From DASUBN01 sp036000105 (GTDB lineage: Bacteria; Pseudomonadota; Gammaproteobacteria; Natronospirales; REEB76), in assembly GCA_036000105.1 (NCBI GenBank), contig DASYGE010000012.1, forward strand, positions 744,001 to 808,000: a stretch of 64,000 nucleotides of DNA, in the 5' to 3' direction. The notes beneath the pieces are model-generated. The model was given only the letters and a program-made list of their open reading frames with translations. It was not told where the DNA came from and ran no database searches. Shown piece by piece: positions 7,470 through 17,310 of this stretch. Position 1 is the first letter of the stretch. Each line of letters begins with the position of its first letter. The position numbers and the translations under genes are program-made.

Positions 7470-7664
7470 TTAGGTCTCCTCTTAGATGGCTAATGCAGAT
7501 GCACGCCGCGAAATCTAGCACATGCAAAGGTGAAATGTTAGGTTTTTTCCGGGGAAAACACGCTTTTTTTGCTTGAGGGGGCAGTTTTCCCCGGGGAAAC
7601 TGCGTCTCGCCTGAGAGGCGTGCGCCCAGTACGTGGCTTGTGGCGCCGACCTTCCCGGGTTTGC
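7470..7664. other. Intergenic region with hairpins
   Basis: This 195-nt gap carries the HU promoter side and two inverted repeats: GCAGTTTTCCCC / GGGGAAACTGC near 7579-7602 and TCTCGCC / GGCGTGCG-type pairing just after. It has no terminator-like T-run in either direction that I could defend. No gene is visible. Confidence 0.5.
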
Positions 7665-8222
7665 TCAGATGATAGGCCAGGCCAGGGGCAAGAGCAGATT
7701 GATGACCTGCAGCGCTAGCATGACCAGCAGCGGCGAGAAATCCAGCCCCGAGGTGGGCGGCAGGATGCGGCGGGCGGGCCGGAGCAGCGGCGCATTGATG
7801 GGCTTCAGCAGCCCATCCAGAGGGCTGCGGCCCTGGCCCAGCCAGCTGATTACCGCCTCCATCAGGATGCTGAAGAAGTACAGGTTTACCAGGATGAAGA
7901 TGAGCTTCAGGATGGTCCAATAGATGAGGTAGCCCCAGGTGTAGGGCATCTCGGCCACCAGCATCACCAGCAGCACGTTCACGAACTGCACCACCAGCAT
8001 CAGCACCACGGCGGCCGTGTCCACCTTGCCCCAAGCGGGGATCACGCGCCTGAGGGGCAAGAGCAGGGGGTTGCTGAGCTTCACGATGGCCTGGGACAAG
8101 GGGTTATAGAAATCGGTGCGCACCTGCTGCATCAGGAAGCGCAGCATCACTGTGGCGGTGTAGAGCCCCAAGAGGGTGTTGATGACGAACACGAGGGCGT
8201 AGATGGAGCGGCTGGCGATCAT
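7665..8222 (-). CDS. yggT: YggT family inner-membrane protein
   Basis: A 185-residue protein built of two YGGT repeats. Each has a TM helix followed by the signature PLSQAIVKLSNPLLLPLRRVIP (first repeat, near residues 40-60) or PLDGLLKPINAPLLRPARRILP (second repeat, near 135-155). Four to five TM helices are expected. The family is linked to osmotic or membrane homeostasis and cell-division proteins in other bacteria; the biochemical role is unknown. The start overlaps the proC stop by 4 nt (ATGA), indicating translational coupling in a yggS-proC-yggT unit. Confidence 0.93.
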   Translation of the reverse strand: MIASRSIYALVFVINTLLGLYTATVMLRFLMQQVRTDFYNPLSQAIVKLSNPLLLPLRRVIPAWGKVDTAAVVLMLVVQFVNVLLVMLVAEMPYTWGYLIYWTILKLIFILVNLYFFSILMEAVISWLGQGRSPLDGLLKPINAPLLRPARRILPPTSGLDFSPLLVMLALQVINLLLPLAWPII

Positions 8223-9085
8223 GGTTTGTTTCCCTTGGCGGATTCTTGCGACAGTTGCCGGCCCCGGTCCCGGGCAGAGGTGAGTGCGCGTTCGACCACG
8301 GCCTTGAGCCCGGCTGCCTCGAAGACCGCCAGGGCCGCGGCGGTGGTGCCGCCGGGAGAGGTGACCTGCTTGCGCAAGGTCGCCGGTGCCTCGCCGGATT
8401 CCAGCGCCATGCGCGCGGCGCCGTAGGCGGTCTGCTGGGTCAGCCTGCGCACTGCATCGGCGGGCAGGCCGAGTTCGAGGCCCGCCGCTTCCATGAGTTC
8501 CATGAGCAGGAAGAAATAAGCGGGACCGCTACCGGAGAGCGCGGTGACCGCATCCATGAGGGATTCGTCCTCTATCCAGAGGGCCATGCCCACCGCTTCC
8601 AGCAGCGACTGGGCGATGCCGCGCTGGGCCGGCGTCACGGAGCTGTTAGCATAGAGGCCTGCGGCGCCAGCACCGAGCAGGGCCGGGGTGTTGGGCATGG
8701 CGCGCACGATGGCCGCGTCGCCGCCGAGCCAGGTCTTGAGATCGGGTTCGCTGATGCCGGCGGCGATGGAGACGATGAGGGGATGACGGGTACGCACCTG
8801 GCCCACCAGGCCTTCGGCCGCCGCACGCAGTACCTGGGGCTTCACGGCGAACACGATGACGCCGGCGCCTTCCGAAGCTTCGAGGTTGTCCGCCGTGGCG
8901 CGCACCGGGAAGCGGCTGGTGAGCAGGGCGCGTTGCTCCGCGCGCGGGTCCGCCACGCTGATGCGCGTGGGGTCGCAGCCTTTCTGTACCAGGCCGCCGA
9001 TCAGGCTTCTCGCCATGTTGCCGCCGCCGATGAAGGCGAGGCGCAGGTCTTGCAGCACGTGGGACTCCGGGTCAGGTTTCAACAC
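8219..9085 (-). CDS. proC: Pyrroline-5-carboxylate reductase
   Basis: A 288-residue NAD(P)H-dependent enzyme that reduces P5C to proline. The Rossmann motif LAFIGGGNMARSLIGG begins near residue 14, and VRAMPNTPALLGAGAAGLYA and the C-terminal signature GSGPAYFFLLMEL / TSPGGTTAAAL are intact. The TTG at 9085 is the likely start because it allows only a short leader; a GTG inside (before LQDLRLAF) is an alternative, and no strong ribosome binding site decides. It lies 31 nt downstream of yggS and is coupled to yggT. It can use P5C made by RocD. Confidence 0.95.
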   Translation of the reverse strand: MLKPDPESHVLQDLRLAFIGGGNMARSLIGGLVQKGCDPTRISVADPRAEQRALLTSRFPVRATADNLEASEGAGVIVFAVKPQVLRAAAEGLVGQVRTRHPLIVSIAAGISEPDLKTWLGGDAAIVRAMPNTPALLGAGAAGLYANSSVTPAQRGIAQSLLEAVGMALWIEDESLMDAVTALSGSGPAYFFLLMELMEAAGLELGLPADAVRRLTQQTAYGAARMALESGEAPATLRKQVTSPGGTTAAALAVFEAAGLKAVVERALTSARDRGRQLSQESAKGNKP

Positions 9086-9116
9086 AGATGCAAAGGATAC
9101 CCCATGGTCGCGCGCC

Positions 9117-9803
9117 TCATGTCGGGCGTTGCCCGAAGATGGCTGTCCCTACCCTCACGACCGTCGCGCCTTCCGCTATGGCCGCTTCCAGATCCTCGGA
9201 CATGCCCATGGAGAGCGTGTCCATGTGGTGGCCGCGGGCGTTCTGTTCCTGCATGAGTTCCCGCAAGAGATGGAAGGGCGCGCGCTGGGCTTCGCGGTCA
9301 CGGGCCGGAGCCGGGATGGCCATGAGTCCGCGCAACTTGAGACGTGGCAGCGCGGCCACTGCGTCCACCAGCACCGAGAGGCGCTCGGGCGCGATGCCGC
9401 CCTTGCTGCCTTCCCCGGAGATGTTCACTTGCAGGCAGACGTGCAGTGGCGGCAGCTCTGCCGGCCGCTGCTCCGCGAGCCGCTTGGCGATGCTCTCCCG
9501 ATCCAGGGTGTGCACCCAGCCGAAGCGCTCCGCCACAGCCCGGGTCTTGTTGGATTGCAGGTTGCCGATGAAGTGCCATTGGATGTCGCGCTCGGCGAGT
9601 TCCGCCAGCTTGGGCAGGGCCTCCTGCAGGTAGTTCTCGCCGAAGTCCCGCTGGCCAGCCTCCCAGGCCTCGGCCAGCAGTCCGGCTGGCTGCATTTTGC
9701 TCACCGCCAGGAGGCGTATACCCACGGGGTCGCGCCCGGCGCGCTGCGCCGCATCCTCTATACGCGCGCGCACCGCCTCCAGGTTCCGGACCACGTTCTC
9801 CAA
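9117..9803 (-). CDS. yggS: YggS family PLP homeostasis protein
   Basis: A 228-residue single-domain PLP-binding protein (alanine-racemase-like barrel, COG0325) involved in vitamin B6 homeostasis. The PLP lysine lies in LLAVSKMQPA, followed by DFGENYLQE, WHFIGNLQSNK and LSMGMSEDLEAAI. I chose the TTG at 9803 because AAGGAGG precedes it by five bases and it yields the family's usual length. The ATG at 9857 would add 18 residues with no family similarity (CICTPATALPRLYKEAA). It heads the yggS-proC-yggT unit and is divergent from pilT. Confidence 0.93.
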   Translation of the reverse strand: MENVVRNLEAVRARIEDAAQRAGRDPVGIRLLAVSKMQPAGLLAEAWEAGQRDFGENYLQEALPKLAELAERDIQWHFIGNLQSNKTRAVAERFGWVHTLDRESIAKRLAEQRPAELPPLHVCLQVNISGEGSKGGIAPERLSVLVDAVAALPRLKLRGLMAIPAPARDREAQRAPFHLLRELMQEQNARGHHMDTLSMGMSEDLEAAIAEGATVVRVGTAIFGQRPT

Positions 9804-9959
9804 GGCCGCCTCCTTATAGAGCCGCGGCAGGGCTGTCGCGGGCGTGCATATGCACATAAAATGAGTTCGCTATACTCTAGCCCACATGCATGCGGCCATA
9901 CCCGGGACCCCAGGGAATCCTGGGCAGCCTTAAGCCGCCCAAACGCCCAGGGGACATAC

Positions 9960-11003
9960 ATGGCAGCCGATATCTCGCAACTGCTCGCTTTCGGCGTCAA
10001 GAACAAGGCGTCTGACTTGCACCTCTCCGCCGGCGTGCCCCCCATGATCCGGGTGGACGGCGACATACGCCGCATCAACATGCCGGCGCTGGAGCACAAG
10101 GACGTACACGACATGGTGTACGACATCATGAACGACAAGCAGCGCAAGGACTACGAGGAATTCTTCGAATGCGACTTCTCGTTCGAGATCCCGAACCTGG
10201 CGCGCTTCCGCGTCAACGCCTTCAACCAGAACCGCGGTTCGGGCGCCGTGTTCCGCACCATCCCATCCAAGATCCTGTCCCTCGAAGACCTGGGCGCACC
10301 GGCGATCTTCAAGGACATCTCCGACAACCCGCGCGGCATCGTGCTGGTGACCGGGCCTACGGGCTCTGGCAAATCCACCACCCTCGCGGCCATGGTCAAC
10401 TACAAGAACGAGAGCGAGTTCGGCCACATCCTCACCATCGAAGACCCGATCGAGTTCGTGCACGAATCCAAGAAGTGCCTCATCAACCAGCGTGAGGTGC
10501 ATCGCGACACGCTCGGGTTCAACGAGGCGCTACGCTCGGCCCTGCGAGAAGACCCGGACGTGATCCTGGTGGGTGAGATGCGCGACCTCGAGACCATCCG
10601 CCTCGCGCTCTCGGGCGCCGAGACCGGCCACTTGGTGTTCGGCACGCTGCACACGAGTTCCGCCGCCAAGACCATCGACCGCATCGTGGACGTGTTCCCG
10701 GCGGCCGAGAAGGACATGGTGCGCTCCATGATCTCGGAATCCCTGCGCGCGGTGATCTCCCAGAGCTTGATGAAGAAGATCGGCGGCGGCCGTGCCGCGG
10801 CCCATGAGATCATGATCGGCACGCCGGCCATTCGCAACCTGATCCGCGAGAACAAGATCGCGCAGATGTATTCCGCGATCCAGACCGGCCAGCAGCATGG
10901 CATGCAGACGCTCGACCAGTGCCTGCAGGAGATGGTGCGCAAGGGCATCGTCACCAAGGACGAGGCTCGCGGCAAGGCTACCCAGAAAGAAATGTTCACC
11001 TGA
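9960..11003 (+). CDS. pilT: Type IV pilus retraction ATPase PilT
   Basis: A 347-residue hexameric AAA-like ATPase that depolymerises the pilus and drives twitching. It has the N-terminal PAS-like domain (DISQLLAFGVKNKASDLHLS), Walker A GPTGSGKST near residue 133, Asp-box, Walker B VILVGEMRDLET, His-box GHLVFGTLHTSS, and AIRNLIRENK typical of PilT near the C-terminus. The frame is open far upstream through yggS, but the ATG at 9960 gives the exact PilT N-terminus. A TATACT -10-like element lies near 9869. pilU follows 35 nt later. Confidence 0.97.
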   Translation: MAADISQLLAFGVKNKASDLHLSAGVPPMIRVDGDIRRINMPALEHKDVHDMVYDIMNDKQRKDYEEFFECDFSFEIPNLARFRVNAFNQNRGSGAVFRTIPSKILSLEDLGAPAIFKDISDNPRGIVLVTGPTGSGKSTTLAAMVNYKNESEFGHILTIEDPIEFVHESKKCLINQREVHRDTLGFNEALRSALREDPDVILVGEMRDLETIRLALSGAETGHLVFGTLHTSSAAKTIDRIVDVFPAAEKDMVRSMISESLRAVISQSLMKKIGGGRAAAHEIMIGTPAIRNLIRENKIAQMYSAIQTGQQHGMQTLDQCLQEMVRKGIVTKDEARGKATQKEMFT

Positions 11004-11038
11004 GTGCAGGCGCAGGGGCCGGCACGGAGACTTGAGGC

Positions 11039-12196
11039 ATGGAAAGAGACCAAGCGATAAAATTCATGCAGGACCTGTTGCGCGCGATGATCGGGCGCAA
11101 GGGCTCCGACCTGTTCATCACCTCCGGCTTCCCGCCGGCCATGAAGGTGGACGGGCAGATCACACCCGTGACCGACAAGCCACTCACGCCGGAGCAGAGC
11201 GCCATGCTGGTGCGCGCCATCATGAACGACCGGCAGACCAAGGAATTCGACGCCAGCAAGGAATGCAACTTCGCCATCAACCCGCCGGGCATCGGCCGCT
11301 TCCGCGTCAACGCCTTCGTGCAACAGGGCCGCGCCGGCGCGGTGCTGCGTACCATCACCACCGAGATCCCCGACTTCGACAAGATGGGCCTGCCGTCGGT
11401 CTTGAAGGAAGTGGTGATGTCCAAGCGCGGCCTCTGCATCATGGTGGGCGGCACCGGTTCCGGTAAGTCCACCTCGCTCGCGGCGATGCTGGGTTACCGC
11501 AACAAGAACACCAAGGGCCACATCATCACCATCGAGGACCCCATCGAGTACGTGCATCCGCACCTCGGCTGCCTCATCACCCAGCGCGAAGTGGGCGTGG
11601 ACACGGATTCCTGGGAGATCGCCCTCAAGAACACCCTGCGCCAGGCGCCGGACGTGATCCTCATCGGCGAGATCCGCGATCGCGAGACCATGGAGCACGC
11701 GGTGCAGTTCGCCGAGACGGGCCACCTCTGCCTTTCCACGTTGCACGCCAACAGCGCCAACCAGGCCCTGGATCGCATCGTCAACCTGTTCCCGGAAGAG
11801 CGCCGCCACCAGCTGCTGATGGACCTGTCGCTCAACATCAAGGGCATCATCTCCCAGCGTCTGCTCAAGAAACCGGACGGCAAAGGCCGCGTCGCCGCGC
11901 TTGAGATCATGTTGAACTCGCCTTTGATCTCCGACCTCATCTTCAAGGGCGAGGTGGCGATGATCAAGGAGATCATGGCCAAGTCCACCCAGCTCGGCAT
12001 GCAGACCTTCGACCAGGCGCTGTTCAACCACTACGAGGAAGGCAACATCAACTACGAAGAGGCCATCCGCAACGCGGATTCGCAGAACGAGCTGCGGCTG
12101 CGCATCAAGCTGGAGAGCAAGCTCGGCAAGGCGCCGGTGGACGAGGGCATCGACTCGATGCAGTTAGTCGATCCCGGTAAGGGCCAAAAGCTTTGA
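11039..12196 (+). CDS. pilU: PilT-like type IV pilus ATPase PilU
   Basis: A 385-residue PilT paralogue that assists PilT-driven retraction in other species. N-terminus MERDQAIKFMQDLLRAMIGR is PilU-like. Walker A is GGTGSGKST near residue 138, Walker B VILIGEIRDRET, His-box GHLCLSTLHANS, and the C-terminal extension beyond residue 345 (NELRLRIKLESKLGKAPVDEG) is typical of PilU and absent from PilT. It is part of a three-ATPase run: pilT 35 nt upstream and a third paralogue 53 nt downstream. Confidence 0.95.
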   Translation: MERDQAIKFMQDLLRAMIGRKGSDLFITSGFPPAMKVDGQITPVTDKPLTPEQSAMLVRAIMNDRQTKEFDASKECNFAINPPGIGRFRVNAFVQQGRAGAVLRTITTEIPDFDKMGLPSVLKEVVMSKRGLCIMVGGTGSGKSTSLAAMLGYRNKNTKGHIITIEDPIEYVHPHLGCLITQREVGVDTDSWEIALKNTLRQAPDVILIGEIRDRETMEHAVQFAETGHLCLSTLHANSANQALDRIVNLFPEERRHQLLMDLSLNIKGIISQRLLKKPDGKGRVAALEIMLNSPLISDLIFKGEVAMIKEIMAKSTQLGMQTFDQALFNHYEEGNINYEEAIRNADSQNELRLRIKLESKLGKAPVDEGIDSMQLVDPGKGQKL

Positions 12197-12249
12197 GGGT
12201 GCGCCTGGCGTACCGTCCTGACATAACGATATAACGACGGAAGCCGACG

Positions 12250-13305
12250 ATGAACATCAGTCCCTATCTCAAGCTCATGGTGGAGAAGAACGCCTCCGAC
12301 CTGTACTTCACCACCAATGCGCCGGTGAAGATCAAGATCGAGGGCAAGCAGGTACCGGTAGGCAAGACGCTCCTGACCGCGGAGATGGTCAAGGAGGCCG
12401 CCTACGGCATCATGAACGAGAAGCAGCGCAAGTCCTACGAGGTCAAGCACGAGTGCGACTTCGCCATCGCCGAGGAAGGTGTGGGCCGCTTCCGCGTGAA
12501 CGTGTTCGTGCAGCGCGGCCAGGTGGGCATCGTGATGCGCTACATCCCCTCCGAAGTGCCGAAGTTCAACAACCTGGCTCTGCCGCCCATACTCAAGGAC
12601 CTGATCCTGCACAAGCGCGGCCTGCTCCTGATGGTGGGCGCCACGGGTTCCGGCAAATCCACCACCCTCGCGGCCATGATCAACCACCGCAACGAGAACC
12701 AGGCGGGACACATCCTCACCATCGAGGACCCCATCGAGTTCAGCCACCCGAACATCCAGTCCATCATAAACCAGCGTGAAGTGGGCCAGGACACCCTGTC
12801 CTATGCCAACGCGCTCAAGAGCTCCTTGCGTGAGGCGCCGGACGTGATCCTCATCGGCGAGATCCGTGACCGCGAGACCATGGAGGCCGCCATCGAGCTG
12901 GCCGGCACCGGCCATCTGGCCATCTCCACCCTGCATGCCAACAATGCGCACCAGACCATGGACCGCATCATCAACATGTTCCCGCAGGAGCTGCACAAGC
13001 AGCTGTTCATGGATCTGTCGCTCAACCTGCGTTCCATCGTGTCCCAGCGCCTGGTCGTCGCCAAGGACGGCAAGCGCGTGGCCGCGGTGGAAGTCATGCT
13101 CAACACACCGCATATCGCCGACCTGATCCTGAAAGGCCAGGTGGACGAGATCCGCCAGGCCATGGAAGAGAGCCCCGAGGGCGGCATGCAGTCCTTCGAC
13201 GAAGCACTGCACAAGCTCTACAAAGAGGGCCGCATCGAACTGGAAGAGGCGCTCAAGAATGCCGACTCCCGCGCCAACCTGGAAGCCAAGATCAATTTCG
13301 GTTAA
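12250..13305 (+). CDS. Third PilT/PilU-family ATPase
   Basis: A 351-residue secretion/retraction ATPase with all motors intact: Walker A GATGSGKST near residue 131, Asp-box ILTIEDPIEFSH, Walker B VILIGEIRDRET, and His-box GHLAISTLHANN. The N-terminus (MNISPYLKLMVEKNASDLYF) and C-terminal GRIELEEALKNADSRANLEAKI are closer to PilU than to PilT. It is shorter than PilU and lacks the long tail. It follows pilU by 53 nt with its own ribosome binding site, so it is probably in the same transcript. It is a likely accessory retraction motor; it could also be a PilU paralogue with specialised regulation. Confidence 0.88.
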   Translation: MNISPYLKLMVEKNASDLYFTTNAPVKIKIEGKQVPVGKTLLTAEMVKEAAYGIMNEKQRKSYEVKHECDFAIAEEGVGRFRVNVFVQRGQVGIVMRYIPSEVPKFNNLALPPILKDLILHKRGLLLMVGATGSGKSTTLAAMINHRNENQAGHILTIEDPIEFSHPNIQSIINQREVGQDTLSYANALKSSLREAPDVILIGEIRDRETMEAAIELAGTGHLAISTLHANNAHQTMDRIINMFPQELHKQLFMDLSLNLRSIVSQRLVVAKDGKRVAAVEVMLNTPHIADLILKGQVDEIRQAMEESPEGGMQSFDEALHKLYKEGRIELEEALKNADSRANLEAKINFG

Positions 13306-13374
13306 GACCCTCGCATACTGATGCAAGGGAATTGCAGATAGCGCTAATTCATGGAAATCAGAAACGGGGTATCT

Positions 13375-15438
13375 ATGTTGCGTAATGCCATCACGGGTTT
13401 AGTCCTGTGCGTCATCGCGGGCGCATCTTTCGCAGACTCCGCCGCACCGTTCCCAGTGGAAGCCTTCTTCAGCTACGCTCAGATCTCCGACGTCAAGATC
13501 TCCCCGGATGGCAAGTACCTGGCGCTGGTGGTGGCGGACCCTAAAACGGGGGAGAGCCGTAAGCGCTTGGTCATCATGACGGCCGACAGCAGTCACAAAG
13601 CAACCGCCTCGATTGGCACCAAGAACTATCAAATCATCTATGATTTCTGGTGGACCCTGGATGACCGCATCTTGGCCGCGACTGCGACCACCGACACGGG
13701 GTTCTTCGAGGCGCCCGCTTTGGACGGCACCCTATATGCTGTCAATGCCGATGGCACTAAGCAGGTGATGCTCATGCCAGGAACGTCAGGCACCAATAAG
13801 AAGATGGTGGGTGGCGTGGCTCATGACGAGGTCGGCGTATATTTCTGGGGGCCGTTGCACATGCAGAGCGACGATCCCAAGAAAGTGCTCGTGTACGGCC
13901 TGACCCGCGGCCTCGATCATAGCTATCATTCCATCGCGCAAGCATATGTTCTAGACGTATACACCGGCGAGTTCCATCTGGCATTGGAATCCCCTCTGCA
14001 AGATGGCGGATTCATACCAGACGCCGACGGTGCAATACATCTCGCAACGGGCCAGAATGTGAAGACCGGTGAGCGTGAGCTGCTCTACCGCGCTTCCGAA
14101 GATAGCCACGACTGGAAGGACTTGAGCTCCGCACTTGCAGGCGATGACCCCGCTGCGCCGGAGAACGGCGCGGAGGGGGTATCTCCGGATGGAAAGAGTC
14201 TCTATTGGTATGGTCGTACCGCGACATCGACTCTGGGCCTCTATTCGCTGGACATGCAGTCTCTGAAGCTCAGCGAGCTTTACTCCGACCCGGACGTGGA
14301 CGTGGATGATGTGGTCTGGTCCTTCGATTGGATCAAGCCCAGGAAGATCATCGCTGTCGACACCATGCCGGGCCTGCCCTCCGTGCACATCCTAGATGGG
14401 GACGACCCCAAGGCCCAGGATCTGGCAGGTCTCTACCAGGCTTTCGAAGGCCAGAAGGTGCGGATCACCAGCAACACCAGCGATGGCGCCTTGATGGTGG
14501 TCTATGTCTCGAGCGACAAGAATCCGGGGGACTACTACCTGTTCAACGGCAAGATGGGGCAGGCCGCATTCCTGTTCAGCGCGAAGCCTGAGATCGACCC
14601 GAAGCTCATGGCCGATATGCGGCCCATCAGCTTCCAGTCGCGGGACGGTTTGACCATACACGGTTATCTGACGCTGCCACCGGGTTCCAGTGGCAAGAAC
14701 CTGCCGCTGATCATCAATCCCCACGGCGGTCCTCATGGCATCCGGGACGAGTGGGGGTGGGATCCGGAGGTGCAGTTCTTCGCCAGCCGTGGCTACGCGG
14801 TGCTGCAGGTGAACTACCGCGGTTCAGCCGGTTATGGCATGAAATTCCAGGACGTGGGCTATGGGCAGTGGGCCGGCAGCATGCAAGACGACCTGGCTGA
14901 TGGAGTGCAATGGGCGGTAAAGCAAGGCACCGCAGATCCCAAGCGGGTGTGCATCTATGGCGCGAGCTACGGCGGCTATGCGGCCTTGGAGAATGCGGAA
15001 CGTTACCCTGGCCTCTACAAGTGCATAGTCGGTTATGTGGGCCTGTATGACCTGTTGACCATGAATGACAGCGATTTCTCCCACTATGCTTCCGGCAAGC
15101 ATTACACCGGGGTCTCCGTGGGACGCGATGATGCCGTGCTCAAGGCCGATTCGCCGGTGAACGGAGCCGACAAGATCGCTGCTCCCGTGTTCATCATCTA
15201 CGGCGGCCAGGATAAACGCGTGGTGCCGGCCAATGCCGAGGAGATGATGACTGCCCTGGACAAGGCAGGAAAGGAATACGAGAAGATGTACGAGCCCTTG
15301 GAGCAGCATGGCTTCTACAAGCCTGAACACAGGAACGATCTATACACCCGGATGCTCGCATTCTTCGACAAGTACATCGGGCCTGGGGAGATTAAACCGA
15401 CGGCCGCTCCGACAGCCACGACCAAGAAGGCGCCTTAA
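13375..15438 (+). CDS. Secreted S9 family prolyl oligopeptidase-like peptidase
   Basis: A 687-residue exported serine peptidase. Signal peptide MLRNAITGLVLCVIAGASFA is followed by a beta-propeller region (residues about 30-420, with VKISPDGKYLALVV as a blade) and a C-terminal alpha/beta hydrolase domain. The catalytic triad is visible: Ser in GASYGGY, Asp in YGGQDKRV and His in EQHGF. The family cleaves after proline or acts as an acylaminoacyl/dipeptidyl peptidase in the periplasm. I prefer the ATG at 13375 because it puts the signal peptide at the very N-terminus; an ATG at 13351 is in frame. It ends in a terminator stem that overlaps its last codons. Confidence 0.93.
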   Translation: MLRNAITGLVLCVIAGASFADSAAPFPVEAFFSYAQISDVKISPDGKYLALVVADPKTGESRKRLVIMTADSSHKATASIGTKNYQIIYDFWWTLDDRILAATATTDTGFFEAPALDGTLYAVNADGTKQVMLMPGTSGTNKKMVGGVAHDEVGVYFWGPLHMQSDDPKKVLVYGLTRGLDHSYHSIAQAYVLDVYTGEFHLALESPLQDGGFIPDADGAIHLATGQNVKTGERELLYRASEDSHDWKDLSSALAGDDPAAPENGAEGVSPDGKSLYWYGRTATSTLGLYSLDMQSLKLSELYSDPDVDVDDVVWSFDWIKPRKIIAVDTMPGLPSVHILDGDDPKAQDLAGLYQAFEGQKVRITSNTSDGALMVVYVSSDKNPGDYYLFNGKMGQAAFLFSAKPEIDPKLMADMRPISFQSRDGLTIHGYLTLPPGSSGKNLPLIINPHGGPHGIRDEWGWDPEVQFFASRGYAVLQVNYRGSAGYGMKFQDVGYGQWAGSMQDDLADGVQWAVKQGTADPKRVCIYGASYGGYAALENAERYPGLYKCIVGYVGLYDLLTMNDSDFSHYASGKHYTGVSVGRDDAVLKADSPVNGADKIAAPVFIIYGGQDKRVVPANAEEMMTALDKAGKEYEKMYEPLEQHGFYKPEHRNDLYTRMLAFFDKYIGPGEIKPTAAPTATTKKAP

Positions 15439-15452
15439 AGCGCCTTCTTGGT
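15421..15452. terminator. Terminator overlapping the peptidase stop codon
   Basis: A 13-bp inverted repeat, ACCAAGAAGGCGC / GCGCCTTCTTGGT, with the TAA stop at 15436-15438 inside the 6-nt loop region. TTCTTTCGGGTTTTT follows on the plus strand. It also lies immediately beyond the pyrK-like gene on the minus strand. Confidence 0.75.
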
Positions 15453-15473
15453 TCTTTCGGGTTTTTAGACGGT

Positions 15474-16361
15474 TCAGTTCGCCGGGAACACGCTCGCGCC
15501 GTCGAACACTGGCCCATCCACGCACACCCGCTTCATGGCCGGACCTTCCGGTGTCTTCACCTGTACCGTGCAGCCGGCGCAACCGCCCACGGCGCAGGCC
15601 ATGAACTCTTCCAGCGAGACTTGGCTCGGGATACCGAACTCCTGGGCGAGCAGTGCGGCGGCCTTGAGCATGGGCGTCGGGCCGCAAGCGAACATCTCCA
15701 CTTCAGCCAGCGCATCCTTGGGCAGGCGCTTGAGCCAGGCCCGGGCGAGATCGGTGATGTAGCCGTCGAAGCAGCCGGCGTAACTCTGTTTGCTGGCGAG
15801 GCGGCTGGGGAAACCCCAGTCCTCCATCAGCGGCATGCAACCGATGACCCCTTCCGGCATGCCGGGCACCATGATGGTGGAAGGCCGCGTCTTGAAGGGG
15901 AAGGGCACTTCCGAACCCATGAGCACGAGGGGCTTCCAGGCGGCGCGCTTGTCCTGCCGCAGGGCATCGGCGATGAACACCATGGGCGGGATGCCCACGC
16001 CGCCGCCCAGCAGCAAGGGGCGCGGTTTTTCCGGATGCAGTACGAAGGGTTTGCCGATGGGCCCTAAGCAGCTCAGCACGTCACCCTTGTGCCGTTGCGC
16101 CAGGAGGCGACTGCCTTCGCCCACTGCCTTATAAAGGCATTCCACCCAGCCTTCCTTCAGGGACACGCGCATGAGCGACATGGGCCGGCGCATGGGCAGG
16201 GCCGCGTCGCAGGACAGGTGCACGAAGCTTCCCGGTAGCGCCTTGGCGGCGCATTGCGGTGCCTTGAGGCGCAGCACGTGTTGCTCGCCGGCGAAATGCT
16301 CGTGGCTAAGGATCTCGGCGTCTTCCAGGAAGATCGTGCCGCGCTGGGGTTGGTGGCTCAT
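15474..16361 (-). CDS. PyrK-like FAD/[2Fe-2S] electron-transfer protein
   Basis: A 295-residue protein of the dihydroorotate dehydrogenase electron-transfer subunit family. An FAD-binding barrel is at residues 1-110 (MRRPMSLMRV, KAVGEGSRLL), the NAD-binding module near 115-235 (LLLGGGVGIPPMVFIADAL, ACGPTPML), and a C-terminal cysteine motif CAVGGCAGC plus a later Cys (KRVCVDGPVF) for one [2Fe-2S] cluster. It would pass electrons between NADH and a dehydrogenase. No PyrD partner is in the window. It follows pyrB by 7 nt, so a role in pyrimidine synthesis is inferred, but other electron acceptors are possible. Confidence 0.85.
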   Translation of the reverse strand: MSHQPQRGTIFLEDAEILSHEHFAGEQHVLRLKAPQCAAKALPGSFVHLSCDAALPMRRPMSLMRVSLKEGWVECLYKAVGEGSRLLAQRHKGDVLSCLGPIGKPFVLHPEKPRPLLLGGGVGIPPMVFIADALRQDKRAAWKPLVLMGSEVPFPFKTRPSTIMVPGMPEGVIGCMPLMEDWGFPSRLASKQSYAGCFDGYITDLARAWLKRLPKDALAEVEMFACGPTPMLKAAALLAQEFGIPSQVSLEEFMACAVGGCAGCTVQVKTPEGPAMKRVCVDGPVFDGASVFPAN

Positions 16362-16368
16362 CGGGTCC

Positions 16369-17306
<938 letters not shown>

Positions 17307-17310
<4 letters not shown>

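Noticed and set aside
10400..12031. 543-residue minus-strand open frame, and a similar one at 12052-13326
   Set aside because: Both are antisense to the pilT/pilU/third-ATPase genes, which have full family motifs; the antisense products show none.
15474..16361. Ferredoxin reductase of another pathway (for example hydroxylase reductase)
   Set aside because: The three-domain order and C-terminal CxxxxCxxC cluster fit PyrK better, and pyrB is 7 nt upstream.
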